The position numbers were made by a program, and so were the translations under genes. 6,518 nt of DNA from CAYSLU01 sp964431965. Lineage in GTDB: Bacteria; Verrucomicrobiota; Kiritimatiellia; CAIKKV01; CAYSLU01. The stretch is taken from the NCBI GenBank assembly GCA_964431965.1, contig CAYSLU010000155.1, forward strand, positions 1 through 6,518, given 5' to 3'. This document shows positions 5,556-6,518 of this stretch, one piece after another (the first letter of the stretch is position 1; each line of letters begins with the position of its first letter). The notes under the pieces were generated by a model that had not been told where the DNA came from, searched no databases, and saw only the letters and a list, made by a program, of their open reading frames with translations.

Positions 5556-6383
5556 TCACCCGCGGGCCGGATCGCCCCCCGACCGCCACCGATGATTCTG
5601 GAAGAAGTCCATCCAGCGCCCGACCTCCTCCTGCCGCGTCTCCCAATGCGCCGGCACGCCGATTCGATAGAGGTCGTCGAGAAACCGCGATTCCAGCCCC
5701 GCGGAGTAGGCATCCCGCAGCGGAATCAGCCGCGTCTCCAGGCTGAACGCGCCGACGCCGCCGGGCGGGCTCGCCGCCCCGAGGATGTGGCTCGCCGCCT
5801 GCGCGAGCACCCGCTGCGGGTCATCGACCAGGTCCTCGTAGTAGAGCGTCAGGGGCACGACCCCGCCCCGGCCGAAGTAGTGCTCCCACAGCTGCTCCTC
5901 CACGAGGATCGAGAAGAAGAACCGAAACACGCCGAAGTAGTCGTAGGCGGGCGCCGGCCTGGCGGAATCGGGATCCACGGAGTGCCATCGGCCGGACGCC
6001 ACGGCCCGCCACGCGGACACCGCCTGCGCGGCCCGGTTGCGGCGCTTGAGGTGAAGCCACCGCACGCCGGGGAAGAGATCCGCGACGTCCGCCGCGGGAA
6101 GCCCGTGGCGGCGGCACTCGTCCAGGAGGACGTTCTTGTGGTCCCAGGCGATCTTGGCGCCGAAGATGCCGTGCCGGCCGCATGTCACGGGCAGCCCGCG
6201 CAGATACCCCGCGAAATCATCCGGCTGAGCGCCCGTCAGGTCGTAGGCCCACCGGTTGGCCACGCCGAATGGATGCTGGAAATACTCCATGGGCTGACCC
6301 AGCCCGTTCGCCGAAAGGTAGTCGCACAGCAACGTGCTGCCGCTGCGCACCGTGAAGGCAATCAGATAGTTCGTCGGTCTCAT
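5556..6383 (-). CDS. Stf0-type sulfotransferase
   Basis: This 275-residue enzyme should transfer a sulfuryl group from PAPS to a hydroxyl acceptor. The founding member, mycobacterial Stf0, sulfates trehalose at position 2. The N-terminus YLIAFTVRSGSTLLCDYL contains the 5'-phosphosulfate loop (Arg13-Thr17). It is followed by GLGQPMEYFQ, whose Glu33 matches the proposed catalytic base of Stf0. IFGAKIAWDHKN (73-84) and HLKRRNRAAQAVSAWRA (111-127), the 3'-phosphate binding segment, with GRWH (131-134), complete the family pattern. Length is normal and no signal peptide is seen, so it acts in the cytoplasm. The ATG at 6383 is preceded by AGGA with a 4-nt spacer. It starts 12 bp after the stop of an upstream gene cut by the window edge. 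The acceptor is probably a sugar or glycolipid, but trehalose itself cannot be assumed because no trehalose gene is visible. Confidence 0.9.
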   Translation of the reverse strand: MRPTNYLIAFTVRSGSTLLCDYLSANGLGQPMEYFQHPFGVANRWAYDLTGAQPDDFAGYLRGLPVTCGRHGIFGAKIAWDHKNVLLDECRRHGLPAADVADLFPGVRWLHLKRRNRAAQAVSAWRAVASGRWHSVDPDSARPAPAYDYFGVFRFFFSILVEEQLWEHYFGRGGVVPLTLYYEDLVDDPQRVLAQAASHILGAASPPGGVGAFSLETRLIPLRDAYSAGLESRFLDDLYRIGVPAHWETRQEEVGRWMDFFQNHRWRSGGDPARG

Positions 6384-6395
6384 GTCATCCTGCGC

Positions 6396-6518
6396 TCATC
6401 CGCTGCCGACCGGAGCCAGCTTCAGCACGGTCCGAAGCCGGTGGCGGCTCGATGGCGGAGCCACCAGCGTCAGGTGATACACGGGATTCAAGCCCCCGTC
6501 CACCATGTCCTCCGCGGC
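6396..6518 (-). CDS. C-terminal 40 residues of an unidentified protein (5' part outside window)
   Basis: An open minus frame enters from the right edge and ends at TGA (6398-6396), 12 bp before the sulfotransferase ATG. It codes for 40 residues ending in LKLAPVGSG and including GGLNPVYHLTLVAPPSSRHR. Coding is supported by G/C-rich third positions like its neighbours and by the tight spacing typical of co-transcribed genes here. The segment could form a beta-hairpin (YHLTLVAP and RTVLKLAP) but I cannot assign a family from so little. It is too short to judge membrane or catalytic features. Confidence 0.6.
   Translation of the reverse strand, partial: AAEDMVDGGLNPVYHLTLVAPPSSRHRLRTVLKLAPVGSG

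Overview
The window is high in G+C, with strong G/C preference at third codon positions and almost no non-coding space. It looks like a chromosomal fragment from a free-living Gram-negative-type bacterium. The stand-alone Aquifex-type aconitase and the rhomboid protease with a conserved C-terminal extension would fit a PVC-group, Planctomycetes-like, deltaproteobacterial or myxobacterial lineage. That placement is inference from gene types only; there is no rRNA gene or other phylogenetic marker.

Layout. (1) Positions 1-1692, minus strand: an aconitate hydratase cut at its C-terminus by the window edge. (2) 1693-1871: a 179-bp divergent intergenic region with two 26-bp dyad-symmetric elements that share the same 6-bp arms, a weak sigma70-like promoter candidate for aconitase, and a strong Shine-Dalgarno for the plus-strand gene. 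(3) 1872-2711, plus strand: a rhomboid intramembrane serine protease, the only plus-strand gene. (4) 2725-6518, minus strand: a run of five tightly spaced genes, read from the right edge. They are the C-terminus of an unidentified protein, a Stf0-type sulfotransferase, an unrecognised three-helix membrane protein with an outer domain, a SAM-dependent methyltransferase with an N-terminal four-cysteine zinc ribbon, and an alpha/beta hydrolase that ends 13 bp from the rhomboid stop (convergent).

How they may work together. Aconitase is a TCA-cycle housekeeping enzyme, and the rhomboid probably acts alone in membrane protein cleavage. Gaps in the minus-strand run are 12, 57, 28 and 19 bp, so it is probably largely co-transcribed. 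A good promoter-like sequence (TTGTGC, 17 bp, TATGAT) lies in the 57-bp gap. It would start a nearly leaderless mRNA for the membrane protein, which itself lacks a Shine-Dalgarno. Sulfo-transfer, methyl-transfer, ester hydrolysis and a membrane protein together could tailor a surface glycan or glycolipid, but this is a guess from gene content.

Start sites were revised for two genes. The hydrolase (ATG at 3639) and the methyltransferase (GTG at 4624) each have a well-placed Shine-Dalgarno that excludes the longer ORF. I saw no tRNA, rRNA, CRISPR array, insertion sequence or convincing intrinsic terminator. I do not see a clearly new biological system. The most interesting items are the paired dyads upstream of aconitase and the promoter that overlaps the start of the orphan membrane gene.
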